The translations under genes and the position numbers were made by a program. Below, one piece after another: positions 17,973-26,734 of a stretch of 64,000 nt of DNA. Under the pieces are notes generated by a model. It was not told the origin of the DNA. It ran no database searches and saw nothing but the letters and a program-made list of their open reading frames with translations. The stretch spans positions 608,772 through 672,771 of the forward strand of contig NZ_VRYN01000001.1 of assembly GCF_008124605.1 (NCBI RefSeq), in the 5' to 3' direction. How positions within the stretch are numbered: position 1 is the stretch's first letter; each line of letters begins with the position of its first letter. This stretch comes from Halobacterium salinarum DSM 3754 (lineage in GTDB: Archaea > Halobacteriota > Halobacteria > Halobacteriales > Halobacteriaceae).

Positions 17973-18422
17973 ATGAGCGCCACAGATCCAACCGTCGTCC
18001 TCGGAACGATCGGTTCAGACGCCCACGCGGTCGGCATCACGCTGCTGGATCACGCGTTGCGGGAGGCTGGGTTCACCGTCCACAACCTCGGCGCACAGAC
18101 GGCCAAAACGGAGTTCGCGACGGCGGCCGCTGACCACGACGCCGACGCGGTGTTGGTGTCCTCGCTGTACGGTCACGCCCAGCAGGACTGTGCGGGGCTC
18201 CACGATCAGTTGGCGGCGGCGGGCGTGGACGCGACGACTGTCGTGGGCGGGAACCTCGCGGTCGGCCAGACCGACTTCGAGACGGTCAAACAGCGCTTCG
18301 AGGAGATGGGCTTCGACAGGGTGTTCAGCGCCCAAACCGGCTTCGAGGCGGTCGTCGATGCGGTCAAGACGGAACTGGACGTGGACGAACGCAGCCCGAC
18401 AACCACCACCCTCGGCGCGTAA
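17973..18422 (+). CDS. mamA: Glutamate mutase (methylaspartate mutase) S subunit, B12-binding
   Basis: A 149-residue cobalamin-binding subunit. The base-off B12 motif DxHxxG is intact (Asp16, His18, Gly21); His18 should be the lower cobalt ligand. LVSSLYGHA and VVGGNLAVGQ fit the rest of the Rossmann-like B12 fold. With the E subunit it rearranges L-glutamate to (2S,3S)-3-methylaspartate by a radical mechanism. It is the first gene of a five-gene operon, with only 6 nt before mamB. Cofactor supply is linked to the sumT/hem genes at 47-54 kb. Confidence 0.95.
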   Translation: MSATDPTVVLGTIGSDAHAVGITLLDHALREAGFTVHNLGAQTAKTEFATAAADHDADAVLVSSLYGHAQQDCAGLHDQLAAAGVDATTVVGGNLAVGQTDFETVKQRFEEMGFDRVFSAQTGFEAVVDAVKTELDVDERSPTTTTLGA

Positions 18423-18428
18423 CCCCCG

Positions 18429-19859
18429 ATGATCGAAGACAAGCGACTCACCGACACCGAACTGGAGGCCATCACGGACCGGATAACCGGCGACTGGGTA
18501 TCGAGGGCGGCCGTGGACTTCGCGGACGCCGTGGCGTTCCACGAGTCACTGCCGCCCCACAAGCGGTTCGCGGCGGTGCTTGAGAACGCCGAGGCGGTGT
18601 TGTGCCAGCCCCGCGCCGGCGTGCCCCGCCTCGACGAGCACGTCGAGTTGCTCCAGCACCTCGACGAGGAAGGCGGCGCGGACCTCCTGCCGACCACCAT
18701 CGACTCGTACACCCGGGACAACGCCTACGAGAAGGCCGCCGAGGGGCTGGCGCGCTCCCGGGAGACCGACAGCAGCGAGCTCAACGGCTTTCCCGCCGTC
18801 AACCACGGCGTTGACGGCTGCCGCGAGGTCGTGCGCCGGGTCGACGCGCCCGTGCAGGTCAGACACGGCACTCCCGACGCGCGCCTGCTGGCGGCGGTCA
18901 CGCTTGCGGGCGGGTTCCAGAGCTTCGAGGGCGGGCCGATCACGTACAACCTCCCGTACACGAGTGCCTACGATCTAGAGACGACCATCGAGTACTGGCA
19001 GTACGTCGACCGGCTCTGTGGGGCGTACACGGAGCGCGGGGTCACGATCAACCGCGAGCCGTTCGGCCCCCTCACAGGGACGCTCGTCCCGCCGTCGATC
19101 GCCATCGCGATCGTCACCATCGAGGGGCTGCTGGCGGCAACCCAGGGCGTCCGCAGCGTCACGCTGGGGTACGGCCAGGTCGGCAACCTCGTCCAAGACG
19201 TCGCTGCGGTGCGCGCGATGGCGGCCATCGGGGCCGAGTACCTGCCCGACTCGGTGACCGTCACGACAGTGCTCCACCAGTGGATGGGGGGGTTCCCGCG
19301 CGACGAGGCGCGGGCCCACGGCGTCATCGGGTTGGCCGGCGCGACCGCTGCGCTCGTCGAACCCACGAAGGTCATCACCAAATCCCCCCAGGAGGCGGTG
19401 GGCGTGCCGACGGCGGAATCGAACGCGGCGGGCCTGCGCACGACCGAGCAGGTGCTGCGGATGCTCGACGAGCAGTCGATCACGCTGGACGGCGTCGACA
19501 GGGAGCAGGCGTTGATCGAGCGGTCGGTGCGATCACTGCTCGATGCGGTGTACGAGGCCGGCGACGGCGACATCGCGCGTGGCACGGTGCGGGCGTTCGA
19601 CGCGGGGACGCTTGACATCCCGTTCCCGCCCAGCGACGCGGCGGCGGGTGACGTGCTCCCGGCCCGCGACGACGACGGCCGGGTTCGCCTGCTGAAGTTC
19701 GGGGCGGTGGCGCTGGACGACGAGACGAAGCGAATCCACCGCGCGCGACTGGACCGCCGCGCGGACACCGAAGGCCGGGAGCTCTCGTTCCGGATGGTGG
19801 CCGACGACGTGTCGGCGGTCAGCGATGGGAGGCTCATCGGCCGCCCGGGGGACGACTGA
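18429..19859 (+). CDS. mamB: Glutamate mutase (methylaspartate mutase) E subunit
   Basis: A 476-residue catalytic TIM-barrel subunit, near the family length of ~480. Recognisable segments are PRAGVPRLDEHVELLQHL, DSYTRDNAYEKA, NGFPAVNHG and TIEYWQYVDRL. It holds glutamate over the cobalamin bound to MamA. The start ATG follows the mamA stop by 6 nt, and the stop TGA shares a base with the ATG of mal. This implies coupled translation. Confidence 0.95.
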   Translation: MIEDKRLTDTELEAITDRITGDWVSRAAVDFADAVAFHESLPPHKRFAAVLENAEAVLCQPRAGVPRLDEHVELLQHLDEEGGADLLPTTIDSYTRDNAYEKAAEGLARSRETDSSELNGFPAVNHGVDGCREVVRRVDAPVQVRHGTPDARLLAAVTLAGGFQSFEGGPITYNLPYTSAYDLETTIEYWQYVDRLCGAYTERGVTINREPFGPLTGTLVPPSIAIAIVTIEGLLAATQGVRSVTLGYGQVGNLVQDVAAVRAMAAIGAEYLPDSVTVTTVLHQWMGGFPRDEARAHGVIGLAGATAALVEPTKVITKSPQEAVGVPTAESNAAGLRTTEQVLRMLDEQSITLDGVDREQALIERSVRSLLDAVYEAGDGDIARGTVRAFDAGTLDIPFPPSDAAAGDVLPARDDDGRVRLLKFGAVALDDETKRIHRARLDRRADTEGRELSFRMVADDVSAVSDGRLIGRPGDD

Positions 19860-21115
19860 TGCGGATCGAACGCGTCACCGCGACGCCGGGGGTCGCGGGG
19901 TTTTTCTTCGACGACCAGGCCGCGATCACCGCCGGTGCTGACGCCGACGGGATGGCGTACGCGGGCAGCCCGCGGACGGACGGCTACGAGCGCATCCGCG
20001 AACCCGGGGAGGCGCTCGTGGTCGAGGTGGTGTTGAGCGACGGGCGGCGGGTGCGCGGGGACTGCGCGGCCGTCCAGTATTCCGGCGCGGGTGACCGTGA
20101 TCCGCTGTTCCGGGCGGCCGACCACAGGGCCGTCGTGGAGGGCGCGGTGGCCGAGGCGCTCGTGGGCCGGGATGCGGCGTGTGTCGCGGACAACGCGGCG
20201 GTCGTCGAGTCACTCGCCGACGAGCGAGGGCTGCACACCGCGGTCCGGTACGGCGTCTCGCAGGCGCTGGTGGCCGCCGCCAGCGCCGCGCGCGCGACCA
20301 CGCAGACGCGGGTCCTCGCGGACGCCCTGGGTACTGAGCCGGCGACGGAGCCGGTGCCCGTGTTCGGGCAGTCCGGCGAGCAGCGCCGCCGCGGCGCGGA
20401 GGCGATGCTGCTGAAGCGGGTCGGCGTGTTGCCCCACGGGCTGTTCAACAGCGTCGAGGCGGTCGGCCCCGACGGCGTCCGACTCGTCGAGTACCTCGAC
20501 TGGCTGTCCGAGCGCGCCGCCACCCTGGGCGGCGACGGCTATCGGCCGCGGTTCCACGTCGACGTGTACGGGATGCTCGGGGAGCTGTTCGGGCCGCCGT
20601 ACGACCGCGCGGCGGTCACGGGGTACGTCCGCGAGCTGCGGGCGGCGGCCGCCCCGTACCCGCTGCAGGTCGAGGGGCCGATGGACGCCGGGAGCCGCGA
20701 GGCGCAGATCGACGCGATGGCGGAGCTCCGGGACGGCCTCGCGGACGCCGGCGTGGCCGTCGACATCGTCGCCGACGAGTGGTGTGACAGCCGCGCGGAC
20801 GTCGAGGCGTTCGTGGACGCCGGCGCGGCGGACGTCGTCCAAGTGAAGACCCCGGACGTGGGCGGCCTCTTGGAGAGTGGGCGGGCAGCCAGATACTGCG
20901 CGGGCACCGACACCCGGGCGTACGTCGGCGGGACGTGCAACGAGACGACGGTGTCGGCGCGGCGGTGCGCGCACGTCGCGTTGGCGACCGACGCCGCACA
21001 GGTGCTTGCGAAGCCCGGCATGGGGTTCGACGCGGGGTACGCGGCGGTCAGCAACGAGATGCGACGCACGCTCGCGCGTCACCGGGCGGCAGTGGGTCCT
21101 GGTGACGCGGCATAG
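19859..21115 (+). CDS. mal: Methylaspartate ammonia-lyase
   Basis: A 418-residue enolase-superfamily enzyme, eliminating ammonia from 3-methylaspartate to give mesaconate. The catalytic His is expected in VLPHGLFNSVE (near residue 197), and the catalytic Lys in VVQVKTPDVGGL (near 329), as in the clostridial/Citrobacter enzymes. Metal ligands lie in FHVDVYG, QVEGPMD and VADEWCD. It overlaps mamB by one nucleotide. A glutamate dissimilation or methylaspartate-cycle role follows from the operon. Confidence 0.95.
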   Translation: MRIERVTATPGVAGFFFDDQAAITAGADADGMAYAGSPRTDGYERIREPGEALVVEVVLSDGRRVRGDCAAVQYSGAGDRDPLFRAADHRAVVEGAVAEALVGRDAACVADNAAVVESLADERGLHTAVRYGVSQALVAAASAARATTQTRVLADALGTEPATEPVPVFGQSGEQRRRGAEAMLLKRVGVLPHGLFNSVEAVGPDGVRLVEYLDWLSERAATLGGDGYRPRFHVDVYGMLGELFGPPYDRAAVTGYVRELRAAAAPYPLQVEGPMDAGSREAQIDAMAELRDGLADAGVAVDIVADEWCDSRADVEAFVDAGAADVVQVKTPDVGGLLESGRAARYCAGTDTRAYVGGTCNETTVSARRCAHVALATDAAQVLAKPGMGFDAGYAAVSNEMRRTLARHRAAVGPGDAA

Positions 21116-21173
21116 GCGGCCTGCGGGCGGACTCGGGGAATCGCCAACCGAACACCGACACACAGCCACAACG

Positions 21174-21800
21174 ATGCCACAGGACACGACGAACCCGTCT
21201 ACGGGAACGGCCGAGCAGCGCACAGCAACCGACACGACCGTCCAGCTCCGGGCGGGCTGGCAGGGGCGGTTCTACGAGGATTTCGCGGTCGGCGACGTGT
21301 ACAAACACCCCTACGGCCGGACGGTCACGGAAACCGACAACGTGTGGTTCACGAATCTCACGATGAACGCGAACCCGATGCATTTCAACGCGGCGTACGC
21401 GTCCGGAACCGAGTTCGACGAACGCCTCGTGAACGGGCTGTTCGTGATCGCGCTCTCGGTGGGGATGAGCGTGGTTGACGTGTCCGCGAACGCGACCGCG
21501 AACCTCGGGTACGACGACATCCAACACCACGCGCCGGTGTTCCACGGCGACACGCTGTTCGCCGAGAGCGAGGTGCTCAGCAAGCGCGAATCGGAGTCCC
21601 GGCCCCACGTCGGGATGGTGACCACGGAGCTGCGGACGTACACCCAGGACGGCGAGTTGGTGTTGTCCCTGGAGCGCACGCCGATGGTGCGCAAGCGTGG
21701 GGCCGCGGACCCGTCGGCCGCCCGGCCACCGGGATGGCCCGCGGGGGTCGGCACGCAACCGGACGCCGAGCGCACGGTCCCGGACGGGGAGTCACGATGA
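21174..21800 (+). CDS. MaoC-family hydratase, probable mesaconyl-CoA hydratase
   Basis: A 208-residue protein with one MaoC-like hot-dog domain (about residues 30-180). VWFTNLTMNANPMHFNAAYA contains the hydratase Asn/His region (D/N-X-N-P-X-H) used by R-hydratases. The N-terminal ~25 and C-terminal ~30 residues are low-complexity. From its place after mal, it should hydrate mesaconyl-CoA, to methylmalyl-CoA or citramalyl-CoA depending on which carboxyl is activated. It is shorter than the double-hot-dog mesaconyl-CoA hydratases I know. Its stop overlaps the next gene's ATG by 4 nt. Confidence 0.8.
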   Translation: MPQDTTNPSTGTAEQRTATDTTVQLRAGWQGRFYEDFAVGDVYKHPYGRTVTETDNVWFTNLTMNANPMHFNAAYASGTEFDERLVNGLFVIALSVGMSVVDVSANATANLGYDDIQHHAPVFHGDTLFAESEVLSKRESESRPHVGMVTTELRTYTQDGELVLSLERTPMVRKRGAADPSAARPPGWPAGVGTQPDAERTVPDGESR

Positions 21801-23272
21801 CAGCACCGCGGACGGCCGGCGTGGCGGGGCGCGTGAACGGCGACTGTCCGGTCAAAGACGCCACCACCGTGGCGGCCGGCATCGCCGACGACGCGACGCT
21901 CGCGGTGTCTGGGTTCGGGAGCGTCGGCGACCCGAAGGCGGTGCCACGGGCGCTGGCCGCGGCCGCGCGCGACGGCCGCGACCTCGCGCTCACCGTCGTC
22001 TCCGGGGGGAGCGTCGGCGACCCACTGGACACCGATCTCGTGGCGGCGGGCGGCGTCGCGCGGCGGTACCCGTATCAGGCGACGACGGCCGCGCGGACGG
22101 CCGCGAACGACCGGGAGTTGGCGTTCGCGGATCGCGGGATCGCCGGGCTGAGCGACGAGGTGCGGTTCGGGCGGCTGGTGGACCCCGACGTGGCGGTCGT
22201 GGAGGCGGTGGCGGTCGGGCCGGGGTGGCTGATCCCCTCGACGTCCGTGGGGCAGACGCCGGCGTACGTGCGGGCGGCCGACGAGGTGGTGGTGGAGGTC
22301 AACGACGCCCAGCCGATGGGGCTGTCGGCGTTCCACGACGTGGTGGTGCGTGACCCGCCGCCCGACCGGGGGCCGCTGGCGGTGTCCGCGCCGGGCGAGC
22401 GGGTGGGCGAGTCGGCCGTGCGATTCGACCCCGAGAAGCTGCGCGCGGTCGTGCGCACGGACCGCCGTGATGATCCCTACGAGTTCCGCGATCCGACGGC
22501 GACTGACCGCCGCATCGCCGACAACGTCTTGACCGTGTTGGAGCGCGCCGTCGACCGTGATCCGGTGATCGGAGCGGCACCGACGCTCCAGTTCGGCGTC
22601 GGCAGCCTCGGGAACGCGTTGATGGGCGCGCTGTCGGGGTCGTCGCTCGCCGACGGTGAGCTGCGGTATTACGGCGAGGTGATCCAGGACGGCCTGTTGG
22701 ACCTGCTTGCGGACGGCGACCTGGCGGTGGCGAGCGCGACCTCGCTGGCGCTCTCAGTGGACGGGCAGGATCGCGTGTTCGACGCGCCCGAGCGGTACGC
22801 CGAGGACGTGGTGCTCCGCCCGTCGAACGTCTCGAACGCGCCGTCGCTGATCGACCGGTTCGGGGTGGTCGCGGTCAACAGCGCGGTCGGCGTGGATCTC
22901 TACGGACACGTCAACTCCACACACGTCGCGGGGGCGCGGCTCATCAACGGCATCGGCGGCAGCGTCGATTTCAATCGGAACGCCCACCTCACTGTGGTGG
23001 CGCTGCCCGCGACCGCGGCCGGCGGGGACGTGTCGACGGTCGTGCCGCTGGCGAGCCACGTCGACCACACCGAACACGACACCGACGTGGTGGTGACCGA
23101 GCACGGCGTCGCGGACCTGCGCGGGAAGCCACCCGTCGCGCGCGCCGAGGCGATCATCGAGTGCGCCGCCCCCGCGTTCAGGCCGGATCTGCGGGCGTAC
23201 CTGGATCGCGCCCGGGAGTCATCGGGGCACCTCCCACACGACTTGTCGACGGCGTTCGACTGGCAGTCGTAG
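21797..23272 (+). CDS. Acetyl-CoA hydrolase/transferase-family (class I CoA-transferase) protein, catalytic Glu absent
   Basis: A 491-residue member of the family containing succinyl-CoA:acetate CoA-transferase (AarC, Cat1) and Ach1. Well-conserved stretches are VNSTHVAGARLINGIGGS, VPLASHVDHTEHDTDVVV and GVADLRGKPP. In the family, the motif preceding VNSTH reads xxEhDIYG, and its Glu forms the acyl-glutamyl-CoA intermediate. Here the motif is SAVGVDLYG: residue 365 is Gly (codon ggc, 22889-22891). By context it should place CoA on mesaconate, but without the Glu the usual ping-pong mechanism seems impossible. It could be catalytically altered or inactive. Start ATG at 21797 (ATGA overlap); a longer upstream frame is rejected. 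Confidence 0.88.
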   Translation: MTAPRTAGVAGRVNGDCPVKDATTVAAGIADDATLAVSGFGSVGDPKAVPRALAAAARDGRDLALTVVSGGSVGDPLDTDLVAAGGVARRYPYQATTAARTAANDRELAFADRGIAGLSDEVRFGRLVDPDVAVVEAVAVGPGWLIPSTSVGQTPAYVRAADEVVVEVNDAQPMGLSAFHDVVVRDPPPDRGPLAVSAPGERVGESAVRFDPEKLRAVVRTDRRDDPYEFRDPTATDRRIADNVLTVLERAVDRDPVIGAAPTLQFGVGSLGNALMGALSGSSLADGELRYYGEVIQDGLLDLLADGDLAVASATSLALSVDGQDRVFDAPERYAEDVVLRPSNVSNAPSLIDRFGVVAVNSAVGVDLYGHVNSTHVAGARLINGIGGSVDFNRNAHLTVVALPATAAGGDVSTVVPLASHVDHTEHDTDVVVTEHGVADLRGKPPVARAEAIIECAAPAFRPDLRAYLDRARESSGHLPHDLSTAFDWQS

Positions 23273-23300
23273 CCCGGCCACGAACACCACCGGCGGCCGG

Positions 23301-24602
23301 TCAGTCGCCACTGGCTGGGGTGTGGGCGGTGGTGAGTGGAACGTGGCGGCCCGCGGTGTGGATGGTACACCACACGAGTACCGCCGAAAGGCCGAGGAGG
23401 GGAACGGAGGCAACGGACAAGACGGGGGCGACGACAGCGAGGACGGCGTGGCTGGCTGTCGACGGTGCGCCGAGTGACGCCAGGCCGGCCGCGACGTGGG
23501 CGGGCTGGACGGGGAACGCCATGGCGGCGGTGCCTGCGAGCAGCAGCCAGCGCTCGCGGCCGCCGGGATCGAGGTACAGCAGGCACACCAGCGGGAAGTA
23601 GGCGTACATCACGTAGAGGGCGTTCGACGCGGGTGAGACAAGCAGCATGCCCGCGACGACGGCGAGGTACGTCGTCAGTCGGTCGGTGAGGGTGTGCTCC
23701 CGGCGAGCGACGAACCACACCGCGGGTGCGACCGCCAGGAGTGCCAGCGGGCCGTACAGCCGGGGGTCGACGGTGCCCAGGAGCTGCGAGAGCGGGCGGT
23801 ACAGCGACATCGCGAAGAAATCCGGGGAGACGGTGCCGGCGAACTCAGACACCCGGCTGCGGGCGGCCAGCACGTGGACGTACCGGATGTAGGCGTCGAC
23901 CCCGAACCAGAGCCCGCCGGCCACGAGCGCGCCGGTCGCCGTGGCCACCGCGACCCCGATCGCGTGCCAGGCCCGCCGGAACACGAGCCACAGTCCGAGG
24001 ACGACCGGGAACACCTTTACCAGGGCGGCGGCGGCGATGACGACGCCGGCGATCCCCTGGTGGTCGCGTTCGAGCGCGACGAACGTGCCGGCGAGCGCGA
24101 GCGCGATCAGGGTGTCGACCTGCCCCAGGCCGAGCGCGGACAGGACTGGCGCGCTGGCGACGCAGAACCCAACGACGAGCAGCCGGTCGATGTCGTCGAG
24201 TCGGCCGCGCCGGGCTTCGATGGTGTGAACTGCCAGGGCTGCAAGCCCCAGCGCCGCTGCGACGTTGCACGCCGACTGGATCGCGAACGCGGTCTGCCAG
24301 CCGCCGGCGGCCGCTTGGGGCACGAACAGCGCGACCGCGACCGGTGGGTAGACGTATGAGACGCCCGGCAGCCCGGTTTCGATGCCGACGAACGGGTCGC
24401 CGTGGAGCGCGGCTTCCGCGGCCGCGTGGTAGGCGCGGTAGTCCCAGGCGAGGTGCGAAACGTCCGCGAGCACGAGAAAGTAGACGGGAACCAGCACGCC
24501 GGCAACAGCGCTCCAGAACAGCACGAGGCGGCGGGCGTCGAGGCCGGCCGGCAGCCACGACGGTCGAATGGCGGATAACCGCAGGGTGCGCGACATTGCC
24601 AC
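23301..24602 (-). CDS. Polytopic membrane glycosyltransferase-like protein (GT87/DUF2029 type)
   Basis: A ~433-residue membrane protein with roughly 11-12 hydrophobic segments. The first extracytoplasmic loop carries LAWDYRAYHAAAEAALHGDP followed by YVYPPVAVALF, a hallmark of GT87-type polyprenyl-phosphate-mannose-dependent transferases; the Asp there is the presumed catalytic acid. VKVFPVVLGLWLVFRR is a second family segment. The likely role is adding a sugar to a lipid or protein outside the membrane; acceptor unknown. Two in-frame starts (24602 and 24596) are equally good. It is convergent with the CoA-transferase gene (28 nt). Confidence 0.75.
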   Translation of the reverse strand: MAMSRTLRLSAIRPSWLPAGLDARRLVLFWSAVAGVLVPVYFLVLADVSHLAWDYRAYHAAAEAALHGDPFVGIETGLPGVSYVYPPVAVALFVPQAAAGGWQTAFAIQSACNVAAALGLAALAVHTIEARRGRLDDIDRLLVVGFCVASAPVLSALGLGQVDTLIALALAGTFVALERDHQGIAGVVIAAAALVKVFPVVLGLWLVFRRAWHAIGVAVATATGALVAGGLWFGVDAYIRYVHVLAARSRVSEFAGTVSPDFFAMSLYRPLSQLLGTVDPRLYGPLALLAVAPAVWFVARREHTLTDRLTTYLAVVAGMLLVSPASNALYVMYAYFPLVCLLYLDPGGRERWLLLAGTAAMAFPVQPAHVAAGLASLGAPSTASHAVLAVVAPVLSVASVPLLGLSAVLVWCTIHTAGRHVPLTTAHTPASGD

Positions 24603-24803
24603 CGGCTTCTCGGTTGGGTGGTTTAGTGTAAAGGGAGTAGTTTCACAACGAGAGAATGCGCCGAGGCGGAACGCACAGGGCGGCCAGTAGTGGGCCGGCG
24701 CGGCAGGCAGGCTGGCGGAGCCGGGGCTGCGTGGCGTGTGCGCGAAGAATCGGGTGAGCTAGCGGCGCGTCACGGGCTGTCCCAGACCGGGCGCGGGGCC
24801 AGT
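24603..24803. other. Intergenic region between ferredoxin and the GT87-like gene
   Basis: About 200 nt. The right part is the 3' flank of the ferredoxin gene. The left end is AT-rich (gtttagtgtaaagg, about 24620-24635) and probably holds the promoter of the complement-strand GT87-like gene. No further feature is seen. Confidence 0.4.
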
Positions 24804-25193
24804 TCAGATGACGCGGTTCTGCAGGTAGTCGAGGTGCTTGGCGTTGTAGACGATCTTGACCTCGTCGGCTGCGGGCGAGCCGATGCAGGTCAGGCGCACG
24901 TCCTTCTCCTCGACTTCCTCGTCGCTGAGGATCTGCTGCATGTCCATGTCGATTTCGCCCTCCTTGACGATGGACGCGCAGTTCGCACAGGCACCGGCGC
25001 GACACGAGAACGGCCAGTCGTAGCCCTGCGCTTCAGCGGCTTCGAGGATGTACTCGCCCTCCGCGACCTCCATCGTGCCGTAGTCTTCGCCGTCGAGACC
25101 GGCGTCGGCGGCCTTCTCGAAGAGGTCGTCGTCGTCCATGTCCCAGCCCTGGTCGTCCAGCGTTTCGTAGTTGAGGTATTCTACCGTCGGCAT
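24804..25193 (-). CDS. fer: 2Fe-2S plant-type ferredoxin (halobacterial)
   Basis: A 129-residue (128 after Met removal) ferredoxin. Cluster cysteines are Cys64, Cys69, Cys72 ([12 protein letters not shown]) and Cys103 (LTCIG). The fold is plant-type, with the very acidic N-terminal insertion (about residues 12-36) that distinguishes haloarchaeal ferredoxins. It accepts electrons from 2-oxoacid:ferredoxin oxidoreductases. The sequence agrees, from memory, with the classical Halobacterium salinarum protein and is the best clue to the organism. The start is the ATG at 25193; an upstream extension in frame is not supported. Confidence 0.97.
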
Positions 25194-25305
25194 CACTGCA
25201 GAGTTCGGCTTCCGAACGCATAGTAGTTGCTGTTCGGGCCAGCGTACTGCCACGAAAGCCCGGGTGTGACCGCCATCACGACGCTGCCCGCGGCGTCAAC
25301 GAGGG

Positions 25306-25313
25306 GTTTTATC
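25306..25313 (+). promoter_or_regulatory. TATA element of hisA
   Basis: gttttatc is about 26 nt before the hisA ATG (25336), predicting a leaderless mRNA. Confidence 0.55.
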
Positions 25314-25335
25314 CACGGCAGCCCATGGTGGGGGT

Positions 25336-26064
25336 ATGACATTCGAGTCGTTCACGGTGCTGCCGGCCGTCGACATGCAGGACGGACAGGTGGTGCAGCT
25401 CGTGCAGGGGGAGCGTGGGACCGAGCGCACGTACGGCGACCCCGTGGACGCCGCGACCGACTGGGTGGCCGCGGGCGCCGAGGCGTTGCACCTCGTGGAC
25501 TTGGACGGCGCCTTCGAGGGGGCGCGCGCGAACGCCAGCGCCGTCGAGGACATCCTCGACGCGACCGACGTGTCAGTGCAGGTCGGTGGCGGCATTCGGA
25601 GCGCCGAGGACGCCACGGCCCTGCTCGACCGGGGCGTCGACCGTGTCATCCTCGGCACCGCCGCCATCGAGACCCCGGACATCGTCGGGGAGATCGCGGC
25701 CGCGTACAGCGACGGCGTGCTCGTGAGCCTGGACGCCAAGGACGGCGAGGTGGTCGTGGAAGGCTGGACCGAGGGCACCGGCATGGACCCGGTGGCGGCC
25801 GCCCAGCGGTACGCCGACCTGGGGGCGGCGGGCATCCTGTTCACCGACGTGGACGTGGAGGGGAAACAGGAGGGCGTGCGAACCGACCCCGTTCGAGACC
25901 TCGTTGACAGCGTCGACATCCCGGTGATCGCCAGCGGCGGCGTTGCCACTGTCGACGACGTGCGCGCACTCAAAGCCGCGGGGGCGGCCGGCGCAGTCGT
26001 CGGGACCGCGCTCTACGAGGGGAATTTCACGCTTGCGGACGCGCAGGCGGCCGTCGAGGACTGA
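25336..26064 (+). CDS. hisA: ProFAR isomerase (HisA)
   Basis: A 242-residue TIM-barrel isomerase of histidine synthesis, acting on the PRFAR precursor by an Amadori rearrangement. The first catalytic Asp is in LPAVDMQDGQVVQL; phosphate-binding loops are QVGGGIRS and ASGGVATVDD; the second Asp is in FTDVDVEGKQEG. The length is normal. hisB follows after 51 nt in the same direction, so the two probably share the leaderless promoter. Confidence 0.96.
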   Translation: MTFESFTVLPAVDMQDGQVVQLVQGERGTERTYGDPVDAATDWVAAGAEALHLVDLDGAFEGARANASAVEDILDATDVSVQVGGGIRSAEDATALLDRGVDRVILGTAAIETPDIVGEIAAAYSDGVLVSLDAKDGEVVVEGWTEGTGMDPVAAAQRYADLGAAGILFTDVDVEGKQEGVRTDPVRDLVDSVDIPVIASGGVATVDDVRALKAAGAAGAVVGTALYEGNFTLADAQAAVED

Positions 26065-26115
26065 GCGCCGCCGGGAGCACAACGACCATGTGGGCGGCGC
26101 GCCACTACCGCGGTG

Positions 26116-26706
26116 ATGACAGACCGGACAGCCGCAGTGACGCGGGAGACGGCCGAAACCGACGTGGCGGTCACGCTGGACCTCGACGGCGACGGCGAGC
26201 ACACCGTCGACACCGGGATCGGGTTCTTCGATCACATGCTGGCGGCGTTCGCGAAACACGGGCTGTTCGACGTGACCGTGCGCTGTGACGGCGATCTCGA
26301 CGTTGACGACCACCACACCGTCGAGGACGTGGGGATCGCGCTCGGGGCGGCGTTCAGCGAGGCGGTCGGCGAGAAGCGCGGCATCCAGCGGTTCGCCGAC
26401 CGCCGGGTGCCCCTGGACGAGGCGGTGGCGTCCGTGGTCGTGGACGTGTCGGGGCGCGCCGTCTACGAGTTCGACGGTGGGTTCAGCCAGCCGACGGTCG
26501 GCGGGCTGACGAGCCGGATGGCGGCGCACTTCTGGCGGACGTTCGCGACGCACGCCGCGGTCACGCTGCACTGCGGGGTCGACGGCGAGAACGCCCACCA
26601 CGAGATCGAGGCGCTGTTCAAGGGGGTCGGGCGGGCGTTGGACGACGCGACCCGCATCGACCAGCGCCGGGCGGGGGAGACGCCCTCGACGAAGGGCGAC
26701 CTCTGA
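26116..26706 (+). CDS. hisB: Imidazoleglycerol-phosphate dehydratase
   Basis: A 196-residue HisB, dehydrating imidazoleglycerol phosphate. The two metal-binding repeats are visible as GIGFFDHML and [12 protein letters not shown], with [11 protein letters not shown] between. It is monofunctional, without the phosphatase domain of enterobacterial HisB. The ATG at 26116 is favoured over a GTG directly before it. Confidence 0.95.
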   Translation: MTDRTAAVTRETAETDVAVTLDLDGDGEHTVDTGIGFFDHMLAAFAKHGLFDVTVRCDGDLDVDDHHTVEDVGIALGAAFSEAVGEKRGIQRFADRRVPLDEAVASVVVDVSGRAVYEFDGGFSQPTVGGLTSRMAAHFWRTFATHAAVTLHCGVDGENAHHEIEALFKGVGRALDDATRIDQRRAGETPSTKGDL

Positions 26707-26734
26707 GCGGGGCGGCGCTGGCGTGGGAGTCGGG

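Noticed and set aside
20877-21173. Upstream extension of the MaoC gene to 20877
   Set aside because: Overlaps mal and has Arg/Gly/Thr-rich antisense-like composition; ATG 21174 gives a proper start just before the hot-dog domain.
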